Shown: positions 10,228-21,785 of the stretch, piece by piece
Layout of the letters: each line of letters begins with the position of its first letter
How positions within the stretch are numbered: position 1 is the first letter of the stretch
Assembly (NCBI GenBank): GCA_949825065.1
Contig: OX463856.1
Location: 12,585,238 to 12,649,237, forward strand
DNA: 64,000 nucleotides
Reading direction: 5' to 3'
Origin: Odontocerum albicorne
Lineage: Eukaryota > Arthropoda > Insecta > Trichoptera > Odontoceridae
Made by a program: the position numbers and the translations under genes
Notes under the pieces: generated by a model
The model's database searches: none
Told to the model about the DNA's origin: nothing
The model's input: the letters and a program-made list of their open reading frames with translations, nothing else

Positions 10228-10790
10228 TATCAAACACTGTTTATTCCACTTTTTTGAGACGGTATAACCCTATCGGTTTCAAGGCTTTCCCCTCATCTTC
10301 AGGGGAGCGCAAACAAGACTAAATGATGTTCGAACTGGTACCGATAAACACGCTTCAACGGTTGGGGGCTGAGGGATGAGGGAGGCATGGGACAATGTCG
10401 ACCAAGAGCGGAGAGATTTTTAGGAAATAACTGTTCAACAGATGTTTGGATCGCTGTACTGACTTAGAAATTTTTAGGGCCTCTTATCTGTCCAATTTAT
10501 TTCCCTTACTATTGATATGTAAGAATTTGGCATCATCGATAGAAAAAGTATGGTTTTCACGGTGACAATGATAAGCCATTTCAGAATAAATTAGAGGATT
10601 TGTTAAGGCGGATTTGTGTTCACGAAATCTCTTTTTAAAAGATCTTTCTGTTTTTCCTATATGGAAATTATAAGTCAGCACATAACGCCGCTGTTGCTAA
10701 GTATTCCATTTTTGCCCTTCCCATTTAATAAGAGTTTTCGGAGATTAAAATTAGTTTAAAAAACTGGCTTTATGTGACTTGGAATATTTT
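10228..10790 (-). pseudogene. Penelope GIY-YIG endonuclease and C-terminal tail, left arm
   Basis: The minus strand encodes the C-terminal nuclease region of a Penelope-like protein: a degenerate SGV-type start of the GIY-YIG fold near 10690-10720, then HIGKTERSFKKRFREH, YHCHRENHTFSIDDAKFLH and KGNKLDR. An in-frame TAA at 10484 interrupts EALKISKSVQRSKHLL, which continues below it. The tail ends near SPEDE, just inside the shared terminal palindrome. The reverse-transcriptase part is absent. The GIY-YIG nuclease would nick target DNA during integration in a complete element. This copy is broken by the stop and a frameshift near 10680. Confidence 0.75.
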
Positions 10791-10845
10791 TGGTTATCTC
10801 ATATATGATATGTTTTTTATAAATAGAACTTTGCTCCATTTATAG

Positions 10846-11205
10846 GTAATCATTGTCACCATTGTCACCGCGAAAACCATTGTTATCATTGTCACCGAGA
10901 AAACCATTGTAGTCATTGTTTGTAATCATTGTCACCGTGAAAACCATACTTTTTTTATCGATGATGTCAAACTCTTACATATCAGTAGCAACGGAAATAA
11001 ATGGGACAGATTACAGGCCCTAGAAATTTCTAAGTCAGTACACCGATCCGAACATCTGTTGAACAGTTATTTCCCAAAAACCTCTCCGCTCTTGGCTGAA
11101 ATTGTCCCATGCCTCCCTCAGCCCCCAACCATTGAAGCGTGTATATCGGTACCAGTTCAAACAGCATTTAGTCTTGTTTGCGCTCCCCTGAAGATGAGGT
11201 GAAAG
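10846..11205 (+). pseudogene. Penelope C-terminal tail, right arm, with internal repeats
   Basis: The plus strand encodes the same tail as the left arm: HCHRENHTFFIDDVKLLH, WDRLQALEISKSVHRSEHLL, then a stretch ending SLVCAPLKMR. At 10846-10950 a 27- to 35-bp block around 'cattgtcaccgcgaaaacc' is repeated about four times, duplicating the His-Cys-His-Arg-Glu-Asn codons. The nuclease start is not present in this arm. Confidence 0.65.
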
Positions 11206-11371
11206 CCTTGAAACCGGTAGGGTTATACCGTCACAAAAAAGTGGAATAAACAGTGTTAGATAAAAAAAAATTACAATATTGTTTTTCAATTTCGCTGTCC
11301 TTACATTTTCGTTATATGCAGTGTAACTTGGCCAACTATTCTAATCAAGCGGAAATATATTCAAGATACTT

Positions 11372-11452
11372 GAAGTGAAAACTTGATTGGACTTTTTTAA
11401 ATCTGGGTTCCAACGGGAATCAAATCCAGTTCAGTAAATACTGTCTCGCGTT
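11372..11452 (-). mobile_element. SINE family A fragment
   Basis: Minus-strand linker and B-box region ('gatttgattcccgttggaac' on the minus strand) next to an eroded head. Confidence 0.5.
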
Positions 11453-11479
11453 TGACAGTGGAGAGTCATCATTCTTTCT

Positions 11480-11790
11480 AAAATACTCAATTATATCTTA
11501 TCAAGTTTCCCCGCTAGTTCGTTCTTATTGTGAATCCATCAACGTGCAATTTGTTGCCATTTGCAGGGTTTTCCTTTCAGAAAAATGTGTTCTTGCCCTC
11601 TTCAATTCTACCCTGACCAAGGAGTTGAATCTTGCTGAGACCAATAATGTCCACATTCACTTGTTGGAGTTCTTTGTCTATAAGAGCCTTTCTTATTTTC
11701 GGATGAGCAGATATATGACAATCTTGGAAAGTTTATATATTCTAAGTGCCGAAGGTGAAATCTTATGTTATTCTCTTCGCAGTATGTCTC
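11480..11790 (-). pseudogene. non-LTR retrotransposon endonuclease remnant
   Basis: Minus-strand translation gives KALIDKELQQVNVDIIGLSK followed by LLGQGRIEEGKNTFF and WKGKP, the N-terminal part of an apurinic-type endonuclease domain. The VDIIGLSETR-type motif has its catalytic Glu region changed to SKIQL. Further blocks (GFTIR, NELAGKLDKI) appear in other frames, so it is frameshifted. The overlapping plus-strand open frame at 11544-11975 is a shadow of this sequence. It is one of very few 5' (endonuclease) pieces in the window. Confidence 0.6.
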
Positions 11791-11979
11791 TTGTGATGAT
11801 TCACTCGGATCGACAGGTTTTTACAGACATCAGAATAAGAAAGTATTTTACCTCCAATGACAGTAAATTGCATTCGAACTATAGATCTTTATTATACCGG
11901 CTGCGTAAAATTAAGTCAAATTGCTCACGCTACCGATCTTATTTGGGTTGCAACTCTGCGTTGGTCATCGTGTGATATA

Positions 11980-13250
11980 TAATAATTGAGACGATCAGGT
12001 TATCCACAGAGCTTGAGCTGTCCTAGAAAAAATAATTTAATTCTCCTAGGGATATACCGCAATCTCTCATTAGCAGGTGTACTTGTTGCAGGTGAGGTTG
12101 GCTTTTGGGCTGTTGAAATGGTGTTGCTGCCTTTTACTCCCCACATTAAGTGCCAAAGAGATAACTAGGGTTTTCGTACTAGAAAAATCTATCTGCCAAG
12201 TTTCCAAGTGTATACGTAATACAATAAATATATTGCGATGTGTTTTATAAGGAAAAAAAAATCAAACTTTAATCAAATATAATATTTCAGAATGTGAAAT
12301 GTAAAAAAAAGGTTTTCTCATTTATTTAATTCTAAATCATTCCATTCCGTTGTGTTAAAGTGTTCATTACCTCTCATCCAACCATTTACCTCTCATCCCT
12401 GTTCAAATTTATGCTCACCAACCGTCGGTAATGGAGCGAACTCGAGAGGACTCGTCTAATCCTCTTACTAAAACAGGTCTTAGTATCCAAGACACAAAAA
12501 TTAAATCGGATTTTTCTTTCAGGGTTCGCAAAAACACTTTCTTCCACACAATACAGCTTCTTAAAGAAAGCTCTTCAAAGGAATGTTCTCGCACTGGTGT
12601 AACTGACAAATGAGATAAATACTTGTAATTTTGGATGAAAGTAAATCTTTTCAAATCCCTTATGTAGATCAATTTAATGTATGTAAGCATCAACAAAACA
12701 ACACATTATAATAATTAATTATCAATAAAAAAATATATTTCAATATTAACCGAAAAGATACTATAGAGACAAAGTCATTCATAATATATCAAGTCACCTT
12801 TTAGTAAAAAAACTTACCTCTTTCCACTCAACGATTAACAAATTAATAAGTACACCAGTGTCCAAAATAAATTTCCAATAGGAAATAAATACAATAAACA
12901 CAACAGCCTTCAAACACAATTAATACAATTTTATTACAAACTCAAAAACAAATAAATGTAAATTAATATGTGAATCCGAAAGTAAAAAAAACACAATTAA
13001 AACAATGGAATCGGATCATTTACATAAATAATGATTTGGAACACACTGTATCTAAATCAATGACTAAAGATATTCGATCAGCATATTGTACATCCAATAT
13101 GTTAAACAATAAGCAGGTTTATAACAATGATCAGAAAATAAGTTTACAAATTAAAATGTAATGATTGTTCATATTTTAATAAAGGCAAGAACAAAATAAA
13201 CTTGAAAAAGAGGAAATATTTGAGATGTCTTAATAACATTAATTTTTCGG
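11980..13250. other. no gene recognised
   Basis: The first 200 bp may be the 5' leader of the neighbouring retrotransposon remnant. The remainder is very AT-rich with no supported feature. Confidence 0.4.
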
Positions 13251-13258
13251 AGTTAGGT

Positions 13259-13438
13259 AACCACTTAGTCGAAAAAAAAACCTTAATTTGATATTAGAGT
13301 TAAAAGATCTTTGCCCAAAGGCAATATGCCTATTTAGCTCCCATGACATACAATGAGGTGCCGAATTCAATAAACCTAACCTAACCTAACCACTTAGTCG
13401 AAGAAAAAAACCTTAATTTGACATTAGAGCTAAAACAT
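13259..13438. repeat. 50-bp direct duplication flanking a repeat module
   Basis: The block 'aaccacttagtcga' to 'taaaa' occurs at 13259-13308 and again at 13388-13438 with a few substitutions. Between them lie the terminal module of repeat R and a short TTAGG-type tract. Confidence 0.65.
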
Positions 13439-13928
13439 ATTTAGACCCCAAATGGGGTGTCGAATTCAATAAAGGCAAAAGGGAGGAAAATAATTTGGGC
13501 AGTCGATCGGAGCGTGGTTGTTATAACGACATGGTTTTGAATACTTGGGCTTGCAATGACTTGTGGCGAGGGTTTTCGTAAGCTTTTGAGTGTGGTGTTT
13601 TTTTATGATTATGTGAGTTACGCTGTGGGATGAACGTTTTGGTCTGTCTGGAGCGATGAAGTTTGAGGGGTTTGATTCGCGTGATGTATACATATGTAAT
13701 TGAGTGACACTGTTTGTCAGGTTGATGAGAATATGCAACGAGGTTTTATATTATCAAAAATCGGAAAGTAGTATCGATTAATTTTTTCACGCTTTATGTT
13801 CTCAGTGAGATACAGCCTAGTTTACTGGGGACACGACAAACGAAAGGCATCAAACCCAGATCCATTCAAATTGTTGTTTTTTTTTTGCAAATTATGCATA
13901 TTTCTTGTCATGTGCAAAATAAATAAAA
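13306..13928 (-). mobile_element. dispersed repeat R, copy 3
   Basis: The minus-strand counterpart of 3525-4073. It carries the TATA-like and initiator-like blocks near 13715-13750, and the terminal module occurs twice because of the local 50-bp duplication. Small open frames here and in copy 1 share NNHAPIDCPN, but the surrounding frames do not stay aligned. Confidence 0.6.
13375..13391 (-). repeat. short interstitial TTAGG-type tract
   Basis: Seventeen bases of CCTAA repeats (3.4 units) give TTAGG on the minus strand, the common insect telomere unit. It sits exactly at the inner edge of the 50-bp duplication. Confidence 0.6.
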
Positions 13929-14339
13929 AAATCGGCGCCAATAGAAATTGGACTCACATAACAGGGTTGAAAACAGGCATTTTAGTTATCTTTCAAAATA
14001 ACACAAATAAAATTTAGATTGAAAGATATAAGATTTTTTAAGTTTCTTATTTCCAACCACTCTTAAGAATATTTTAAATATATAAGATACGGAATTTACA
14101 ACACATAACATGGTTTAATGATTTTGGTGAAAACTTAATGAACACTTTTCATTCATTCATAGCCGATAGAAAACATTGTTTTTCGTTTCATATGTATCTT
14201 GAGTTTGTTAATTGGTTTTAGATACTTATACGTTATCTTTTGATTTCTAACTGTTACTGTAAATAAACTATACTATTATGTTAGTGTTGTTCATTGTGTC
14301 AATAAAAATATAAATCAAAGTTGTGCATTTCTTCTTCCT

Positions 14340-14940
14340 CGCACTGCCCCAACTCATTGTCTAGGTATGCTGTTGGGATCGGCTCTTCTCGTTCTCAGGC
14401 TGTATATTCTTCGGTTCTGGGTGTCGCTTTCATCTAGGTCGTTTCTCTACAAGATTTTGGAGCATTGAGCCATCCAGGAGTTCTTTGGTCTTCCTCTGGA
14501 CGGCTGTCGAGGAAGATCCACAGACATTGCCTGATTTACAGTATGGTCTGATGGCCTCCGTCTTATGTGCCAGTACCATCTCAGCTGTCGCTCTTCCCGC
14601 TTACTATTTATGTCAGTGACTCCCAGGTTACCACGAATGCGTGAGCTCTTAATTTTATCTTTCAGTGTTACTCCTGCCGACCACCTAAGCATTCGCATTT
14701 TTGCTGTTTCAAGTTGCCTAGAGTAGAAGCTGTACATAGTCTAGAATTGTGAGCCATATATATATTTGTGGGTTTAACGATAGTCTGGTATACCTTTCCT
14801 TTCAGTTTTATAGGCATTTTTGGGTGACACAAGACTCAAGTTACCGATCTGAATTTCACCCCTCCCACACTTATTCTATGGTCAATATCCGCAGCGCATC
14901 CTCCGTTTTTGTGAATAAGTGAGCCCAGATACTACAATGA
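14340..14940 (-). pseudogene. non-LTR reverse-transcriptase C-terminal remnant
   Basis: The minus strand encodes, in order and with frameshifts, YLGSLIHKNGGCAADIDHRI, VLCHPKMPIKLKGKVYQTIV, then a 96-residue open piece with AKMRMLRWSAGVTLKDKI, EERQLRWYWHIRRRP and RGRPKNSW. This order is the usual thumb and C-terminal region of a non-LTR ORF2. The polymerase core and endonuclease are missing upstream. It is inactive. Confidence 0.75.
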
Positions 14941-15240
14941 GTTAAAAAGTTGTGCATTTAAGGTGTTATTTAAAATTATGGTAAAATATAATTGGTATAT
15001 TTTCAATTAAATCCATGCATCAGTTCGTGGTTAACCTAAAATACATGTATTCACCCCATTGTCTTCTTTAACCCCTTTCAGAATGTTTGACTTATCATAT
15101 CTTATGTCATACCGTACTCATCTCAATCTTTCACGTACTTATATATGCCTTTCCCTGTTAATAAATTATTACAAAGTAAAGATATTCGTCGGTTTAAGTT
15201 AAACATTTTGGACTGTTCAAATAGTTCCGTTGGTTCTTTG

Positions 15241-15338
15241 ATTGATTATTCGAACAATTATTACGTAAATTGATTCGAACAATTATTACGTAGATTGATT
15301 CGAACAATTATTACGTAGATTGATTCGAACAATTATTT
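15241..15338. repeat. 25-bp tandem repeat, about 3.7 units
   Basis: Units of the form 'gattcgaacaattattacg' plus 'tagatt' repeat head to tail, with only one or two differences. Confidence 0.85.
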
Positions 15339-15339
15339 A

Positions 15340-16690
15340 GTAATCGAATAACTTGTTATTTTAAGATATATTTCATGTGATTTTGTCAATAAAATTGCAT
15401 ATTTCAATTAACTTGCAAATGTGTTTTATATGTAAAATACATTGTTGTGTCGTTAGTCAAATTAATAAATGTAACATCCGAAAAATATATCGACATATAT
15501 TTTATAAGGAATATTATAATACTTAATAATACAGACTTCCAATGACTAGTAACACCAGACAGGCCAAAGCATTGCTCTCGTAAGAAACGAGGACCATTCC
15601 GCCTTAGGCAACACGTGTCAGGAATAAATGTAATTAGTTAAATATCAAAGTAATTTATTATTAAATATTCTTATAAGGCAGTTTAACATAGTCAAACTCA
15701 AATCTTTTGATACATTTTTCAAAGGAAAATAAGGGGTTCAACCGAATAAAAAAGCATATGTTTAACTATTTTAAAACATTAATTTACACAATTTTTGAAT
15801 TCCATTATTGAAAATCAGCATACCCATACGCTTACATTAACCCTTTATGTTCAAGTTAGTGGATTAATCACCTTTTTATATACGTTCAACCTTCATGCCA
15901 TATTTGATAGTAAATAAATAAATAAATGTACATATGTCCTGAAATTGTGTAAACATCCTGAAATTATCATGAAAATATGTACATACATCCTGAAATATCA
16001 TGAAAGTATGTACATGTATCCTGAAACTGTATAAATATTTTAAGATAATGGCGAAGAAAATATATTTGACAGAGAAGCTGTCAAAAGGTCAGGGATCATC
16101 AGATAGCATTCCTCCAGTTAAGATATACCTTCACCAATAGTGGGCGAGCGCGGCCACGTGGACATCAGATATTTTTCAGCCCACATCCTTGTACATATAC
16201 ATTAAAAAAATGAAAAAAATTAATAAATAACAATAAATAAGTAGTCACTATAACAATAAATAAACTGTCAATATAAGACTTGAAGATTTTGGAATCGATT
16301 CCAGTTAGATACTCATATCGCAGTAAGCCCGAAAGGTTGCACTTTAAACAACGTTATTGTAATATAATACAATACATCTTAAATGGTTTTGTCATAAATA
16401 ATTACCTGGATGACATTTAGTTTTTCAAGCAGGAATTATATCTAGACGAAAATTTAATACCGGCTTTCAAATAATAAATAATATGTCCATACTAATAGCC
16501 ATACTATTGGCAAATTCACCTATAATTTTGCCTGTGATGTTTGGACAAATGTTGAGTAATTTCGGTAAACAAATAATATAGGTAAAATATCAATGTCGGG
16601 TCAATCAAAGAAAACATGGGGCAATTTTTTAAGTCCTTAAGGATTCACATCCAATTATTTGATAAATATATTATTTTTGTGCATTGTAAT
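15340..16690. other. no gene; short imperfect tandem repeat
   Basis: AT-rich. At 15935-16026 a loosely repeated block 'tgtacata(c)atcctgaaat' occurs about four times with variable spacing. Nothing else is supported. Confidence 0.5.
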
Positions 16691-16693
16691 TTA

Positions 16694-16915
16694 TTTAGTA
16701 AGATACAGTTTAGTCCACTTAATATAACGGTATAACTTTACCGGTTTCAAGGTTTTCATCTCATTATCAGGGGAGCATAAACAAGACTGAATTTTGATGA
16801 GGTCAAAACCCTAAAATCATTTGGGAAGCACAAACAATGAGGTGAGCACTTTGAAACCGGTAGGGTTATATCGTGTTATTGAGTGGAATAAACAGTGTTA
16901 TACTAAACAATTATA
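16694..16915. mobile_element. Penelope-derived foldback B
   Basis: A short palindrome made of the same terminal blocks as foldbacks A, D and E ('ggtataactttaccggtttc' on the left, 'gaaaccggtagggttat' and 'gtggaataaacagtgtta' on the right). The long left extension is truncated and no flanking duplication was recognised. Confidence 0.6.
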
Positions 16916-17497
16916 AATTTTTAACTTTCTCTGAAATTCTTGTTGAAATGTAAAAGACAGCGATGAAATATCCATATTGTGTCAACCCTCTTTGGATTAT
17001 TGAATAATCCAAGTTATCTTCAGTATCCATATGAAAATTTTCTCTGATCTGGCGACAGCGTAACACTTTGTATACCAACGCGTCACACCTTATTCTATTC
17101 ATATTGTTTTGTGGTTTAGTCGGCTCGCCTTTTGAACGTTCTTTCTGACTCAATCAGATGAGCTTCACCCTTGTTTACACGAGTATGTGAGAATAAACTT
17201 TAGAAACATTATTTATCTAAAATATTCTTCTTCCGTCCGTGCCATACGATTCCCCTCTTAATCTCTATGCTCCTTGAGATTTACCTTTTCTTATAATTTC
17301 AGTTGTTTTTTTAATATAGTTTCCCTACACTATATTAAAGACACAATCATGGATACTAAAAATAATTATAAAATATTCACTGGTTGGTTAGAAAAATTGC
17401 TTTAAAATAATAAAAGTTAAATACGAGTAGATATAACATGCTTCTTATGAGCAGATAGGACAGTTCTCAATATTATCTCGAACAGGCAGAACTTACC

Positions 17498-17830
17498 ATT
17501 TATTTACTTTGAAATGTAAGTCCTAGCTAATTATTGCGATGATTTGAATTTGAACTTTCCTGTTTATCGTGACTGGTTTTTCCAAGATATACTCGTTCAT
17601 ATAATGCAAGCTTTCGGACTTTCTGTAGTGCGACCAAGATGTTTGTTGAACATGGAGCACATTTCATGTTTATTTACTTTGAAATGTAAGTCGTAGTCAA
17701 TTATTGCGATGATTTGAATTTGAACTTTCCTGTTTGTCGTTACTGGTTTTTCCAATATATACATATAATGCAAGCTTTCGGGCTTTCTGTAGTGCGACCG
17801 AGATGTTTGTTGAACATGGAACACATTTAG
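17498..17830. repeat. 170-bp direct tandem duplication
   Basis: The block starting 'tttatttactttgaaatg' at 17498 repeats at about 17668 and runs to 17830. The copies differ by scattered substitutions and a small deletion. Apparent open frames here are by-products of the duplication. Confidence 0.8.
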
Positions 17831-17834
17831 TGTA

Positions 17835-18475
17835 CATTGTCTGGTACAACCAATATTATGTCTTATTCTTGAATAATGGCCATGCACCCCTATATATGAA
17901 AGAGTACACGCCAGTGTCAAGTGATGCCCCTTTCATAGGATTTCGTTTGTTCTATTCACATGGGAGACATCGGATCACTTAGATGCCGCGTCCGTAGTTG
18001 GTATTTTAAGGAAACTTAAGTGACTCGGCCCGATACTATTGTTATCTATTGATATACTATGGAGTTAAACTACTTACCGACTTCACTACAAAGTTTCCAA
18101 TCATATTAATATTTACAATAAGGTCATAATTTAATGTACAGTAAGCGAGCGAATTATTACACTTTAAATATTTTGTCTTACGACTTTAGAATTGAGAAAT
18201 AAATGTGGTTCTTGTTTAAAAAATTACAGTATGGAGAGTTTTAAAATAAATGACCGAAAAAAGCATGGTTTAAGTAAGTAAATATTTTTTTAAAGAATGA
18301 ATAGTGAGGAACAAAAAAAAAACAGAACTGTATGAGAAGGCATATATACTCGTATATGCAGGAAACGAGAAAAGTTATTCGTAATATGAAAGTTTGATGT
18401 TCTGTTTTCTCCGTCTACTCTTACTAGAAAATGAATTGATGATATATAATATATGCATGAGGGTTTTTATTTCTC
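17835..18475. other. no gene recognised
   Basis: No supported feature. Confidence 0.4.
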
Positions 18476-18479
18476 AAAT

Positions 18480-18765
18480 TTCAGCAAGAATAACTAAAAA
18501 CAGAATAAATAAGGAAATTATGGAGACGTTGATTATCACCCGGACAGTTGAGGGAAAATTAGTAAGAGGGAGATGTCTTGTAAGTTGAACAAACTGTTAA
18601 AATAGTTAAGGAGGGTCCTCTTAAAACACTGCAACTAATATAGCCTAGGACTGGAAAGGATGGAGACAGATGCTGCATCAAGTTCCAGAGTTGGCACATG
18701 ACCACAACGCTCAGCATTGAGCATGCAATGAAGAAGTAGAACCTTCGAAACCTTAAAAATATCAT
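18480..18765 (+). pseudogene. non-LTR reverse-transcriptase tail
   Basis: The plus strand reads VEGKLVRGRCLVS, then after frame breaks DWKGWRQMLHQVPELAHDHN and CNEEVE. The same tail (DREGWRRTVHQAPDIAEVHN, DEEEE) is on the minus strand at 62840-63260, so both come from one family. Only the last 90 or so residues remain. Confidence 0.65.
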
Positions 18766-18769
18766 TTGA

Positions 18770-20125
18770 AATTAGGAAAACTTCCTCTAATATTACGAAA
18801 AATTTCACTAATAATAAACGAATTCAAATTCCTTTTTTACACCAAACATTTTTTTTCGTGATGAATGAGACGTTATTCTTTATCAATACATAATGAATAA
18901 ATTTTCAATATAAAAAAGCCCATAAAATTCTTCTTAGCTCTATTGAATTGAATAACAAAAGCTTAATGTAAAAAAACTTTGTAATTTACACAATAACGTC
19001 TCAAATTTGTGATTATGCTCCCTGAATACTGAATTGATTTTAGGATTAACGGATTACTCGCTTTTAGAAAACGAATTGTAAAGAGTAAGCAATTTTTTTA
19101 GCCATATGGTATCTTAAAAATGTTTTCAAAGAATGAAAACAACTTTTGGAAACTTATTTTGACTTTAAAAAAATTACAAAAATCGTCAATACAAGTATTA
19201 TCGAAGGTATAAGAAGTTTGATAAGACTTAGAAAGCCGTGGTGATTAAATGAATCAAACTCTGAAGAAAGAATTGTGAAAACTTTTAGAACAGGAAAGTA
19301 TATATAACGAGTTTTATTAATGTGGCAGAAGGCAAAATATATCACGATAGAATGAAATAGATAACTGTTTTTTCTGCACACCCAATGAAACATGACGTGA
19401 TGATGGTGGGGAAGATGATTTATAAATTCTGATGCCCCCATAAGCGCCTGCTCTTCCAAAAATTAGGAAATACATTCGAAGCAGTCATGAGATATTCAAC
19501 TAAATTGCATAACTACCAGCTCTCAGTTCTTTGGTTGAAATGTAAACACAGTTTCATTAAGGCTTGTAAGTACCTATGTTATAACACCCATACTCTTGCT
19601 AGGGTGAACGAGTGGAGAGAAACATCAGACCTCAGCTGATGGATTTTGACTGTAGAAGTTTTACCACCTAGCTCTGAGCTGCCTTGAAGGATCTGGAAAT
19701 CTCCTAGCACGCTCCGAACATAAATTGGAACAATATGTCAAAAAAGGGAATGTTGAGAAATGGATTGACTATCTGTTTGTCCTGTGAAAAGCAGCCTATG
19801 TGACACTTGATGTCGTGCCGTAACCCAGGTGTCGTAGAATACTTGGTTTGTGGAACGCTCAGCGCTGAGAAAATTCCAGATACAAATAATTTTTGGCCTT
19901 TGGGTGGAAATAAGAATAAAAAAAACTTAATAAAAGTACAATATTAATTCATTAACATTTTGTAAATTCAAATGAAATAACTCAAAACAAAGCAACAGCT
20001 TCAAAGAACCAAAGTCTTCACACATTTAGACGATGAAGACATTCGAAAAGTGGATTGTCAGTGATTCATAAAACGTTCAATGCTGCCTAAAATTCGTGTT
20101 GGGAAAAAATATGTGCATTCAATTC
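18770..20125. other. no gene recognised
   Basis: AT-rich except for a less AT-rich patch at about 19600-19900 that may be diverged element sequence. No motif was recognised. Confidence 0.4.
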
Positions 20126-20127
20126 AA

Positions 20128-20262
20128 TGAATTTAATTCAAGTGTCACTTTTCATAAAGCGCCGTTTAGAGAGCATACTCTCCTCGAGGGCGCATTAACT
20201 CAGGATTTGAACCCACTAGTATTAATAAATCGTGTATAGCAGCTATAGCAGCACCCGAGCGA
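20128..20262 (+). repeat. short dispersed repeat C, copy 2
   Basis: The longest copy of this repeat: 'aagcgccgtttagagagca', then on the minus strand a B-box-like 'gggttcaaatcc' and a 'ggtgctgctatagctgct' head. A head-only fragment resembling it lies at 8160-8205 on the minus strand. Confidence 0.5.
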
Positions 20263-20307
20263 AACTGTATAATGGTTTCTTTGAATATAGTACAACCTTG
20301 TACAATT

Positions 20308-20473
20308 ATTGTCATGTTGCAATCTCCTCCAACTAACCAGAAATATGTTTATGAGACCTTAAGTTAAAACCAGACTGAACACTTTTTCTTTAAATCTGAG
20401 TTCCAGCGGGAATCAAACCTTTAACCTCCGGGTCGGAACTCTGGTGTCGTGCCCACAAGGCCATGAAGGTCGT
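20308..20473 (-). mobile_element. SINE family A
   Basis: Nearly full-length, minus strand, with a recognisable body ('ctggttagttgg'), linker and B-box-like 'gtttgattcccgctgg'. Its 3' end is slightly short. Confidence 0.8.
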
Positions 20474-20812
20474 TAACATGATAAGAAGATGATTAAAACA
20501 AGCCCTATTTTTGTCATGCAGCGACTAATATAGACACCAGAAAACGCTGGATCGGTCTAACGAGTGTACAGTTTCCTAAGTAACATATCTAGTGTAACTG
20601 TGGTTTCTATAGTCCAATTTTTTCAGCATGACGAGGTTAAATCATAACAATTTACCTACTGTTCCTTGTACTGTTGAATTTATTAGTTTTTTAGATCATG
20701 GAAAGGAACGCAATCGTATAAATTTCTTGCAATATTCTACTTCAGATCCTTGTTCTATTAAGTTTTTAAATTATTCCAAACAAATTTCAATTTCAATAAG
20801 GCGTGTTTAAAC

Positions 20813-20860
20813 GGCACATCTACCCAACAGCACATCTACCCAACAGCACATCTACCCAAT
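20813..20860. repeat. 16-bp tandem repeat, three units
   Basis: The unit 'cagcacatctacccaa' occurs three times with one difference. Confidence 0.9.
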
Positions 20861-20864
20861 TGAA

Positions 20865-21780
20865 AATAAGCTTTAAAAAATAAATCTTTAAATATTATTA
20901 TGCAACGTTACAAAAAAACCGATTCCCTTATCGGTATCCCTTTGCATACAGTTGTCGTTAGTTTTATAGCCTCTGTGTTCTAGTAAACCGCTTGGCTTCT
21001 ACCCGTGAGTTTTGGGTTTAATTTCTAATGGTATTCGAGAAAAAAAAAAAAAAAAAAGGTCGCAGTCGAGTTAAAGAGATTGCTTGTTTATAATAGTCCT
21101 ATATGCTAATCGTATGAGTGTTATTGCCTCTTCACGCGTGGTTGTATTGCTAACCCGTCGCCAGTAGTTTTTAATTTATTTAATTAATTAATTCAAAGTT
21201 GAATGTTATATTTCGGCCACGCTGTTGAATATGAATTGCAAAGTATTTTATTCAACGAACTTTTTTCGCCACAAGTTATCTACTAGTAGGTGTGCTAATT
21301 TAATAATTTGGAATGTAGGGTTCAATTCTTGGTTATAACATAATCGGTTTGAATTTAAAATTAATCTCTTAGAGAGTTTTTTAATTTCATTTTCTTTCAA
21401 TACTAATAAAATTAATATTTATTTCGTTTTGTAAAATATACGAGTATGTATCCTAAATTGTAATTTTTGTTTCGGAAAATATTGATACGGTATATATAGT
21501 TTATAATTGATGCTGTGATAAGTAAAGGACATTTAAATGTCGTTTATTTGCTTAATAAATAAATACACCATGTTACTTATTTTGATCAACAATTATTTTA
21601 TATGTGTGGGCAGCTTATTTTGACCAAGGCAGAAAAAAAACACTGCATTTTACAATAAAACTCAGGTAGAAACCCAATTGTAACTAGGTAAGGTTGGAAT
21701 TTAAATTTAACAATGTTTAAAAACATAATAAAAATTATACCTCACATTGTTTTGCATTGTATTATATTTTTATTGGATAG
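20865..21780. other. no gene recognised
   Basis: AT-rich. An 18-base poly-A run lies near 21041-21058. A tRNA-like trace ('gtaaaccgcttggc') at about 20980-21040 could be a SINE head but is too diverged to call. Confidence 0.4.
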
Positions 21781-21785
21781 ATTAC

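Larger units (their letters stand above)
10166..11276. mobile_element. Penelope-derived head-to-head palindrome (foldback A)
   Basis: An 1111-bp unit has two inverted copies of the 3' part of a Penelope-like element, with arms of about 320 bp joined through a central region of about 400 bp. The left copy reads on the minus strand and the right on the plus strand, so both 3' ends face outward. The whole unit is flanked by a perfect 12-bp direct repeat, tattgtttttca at 10154-10165 and 11277-11288, showing that it was inserted as one piece. The left end is about 45 bp longer than the right, as in foldbacks D and E. Penelope-like elements encode a reverse transcriptase fused to a GIY-YIG nuclease and often leave odd, rearranged copies. 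Confidence 0.8.

Noticed and set aside
11544..11975. A 143-codon plus-strand open frame
   Set aside because: The opposite strand encodes an endonuclease-domain remnant, so this frame is a shadow.
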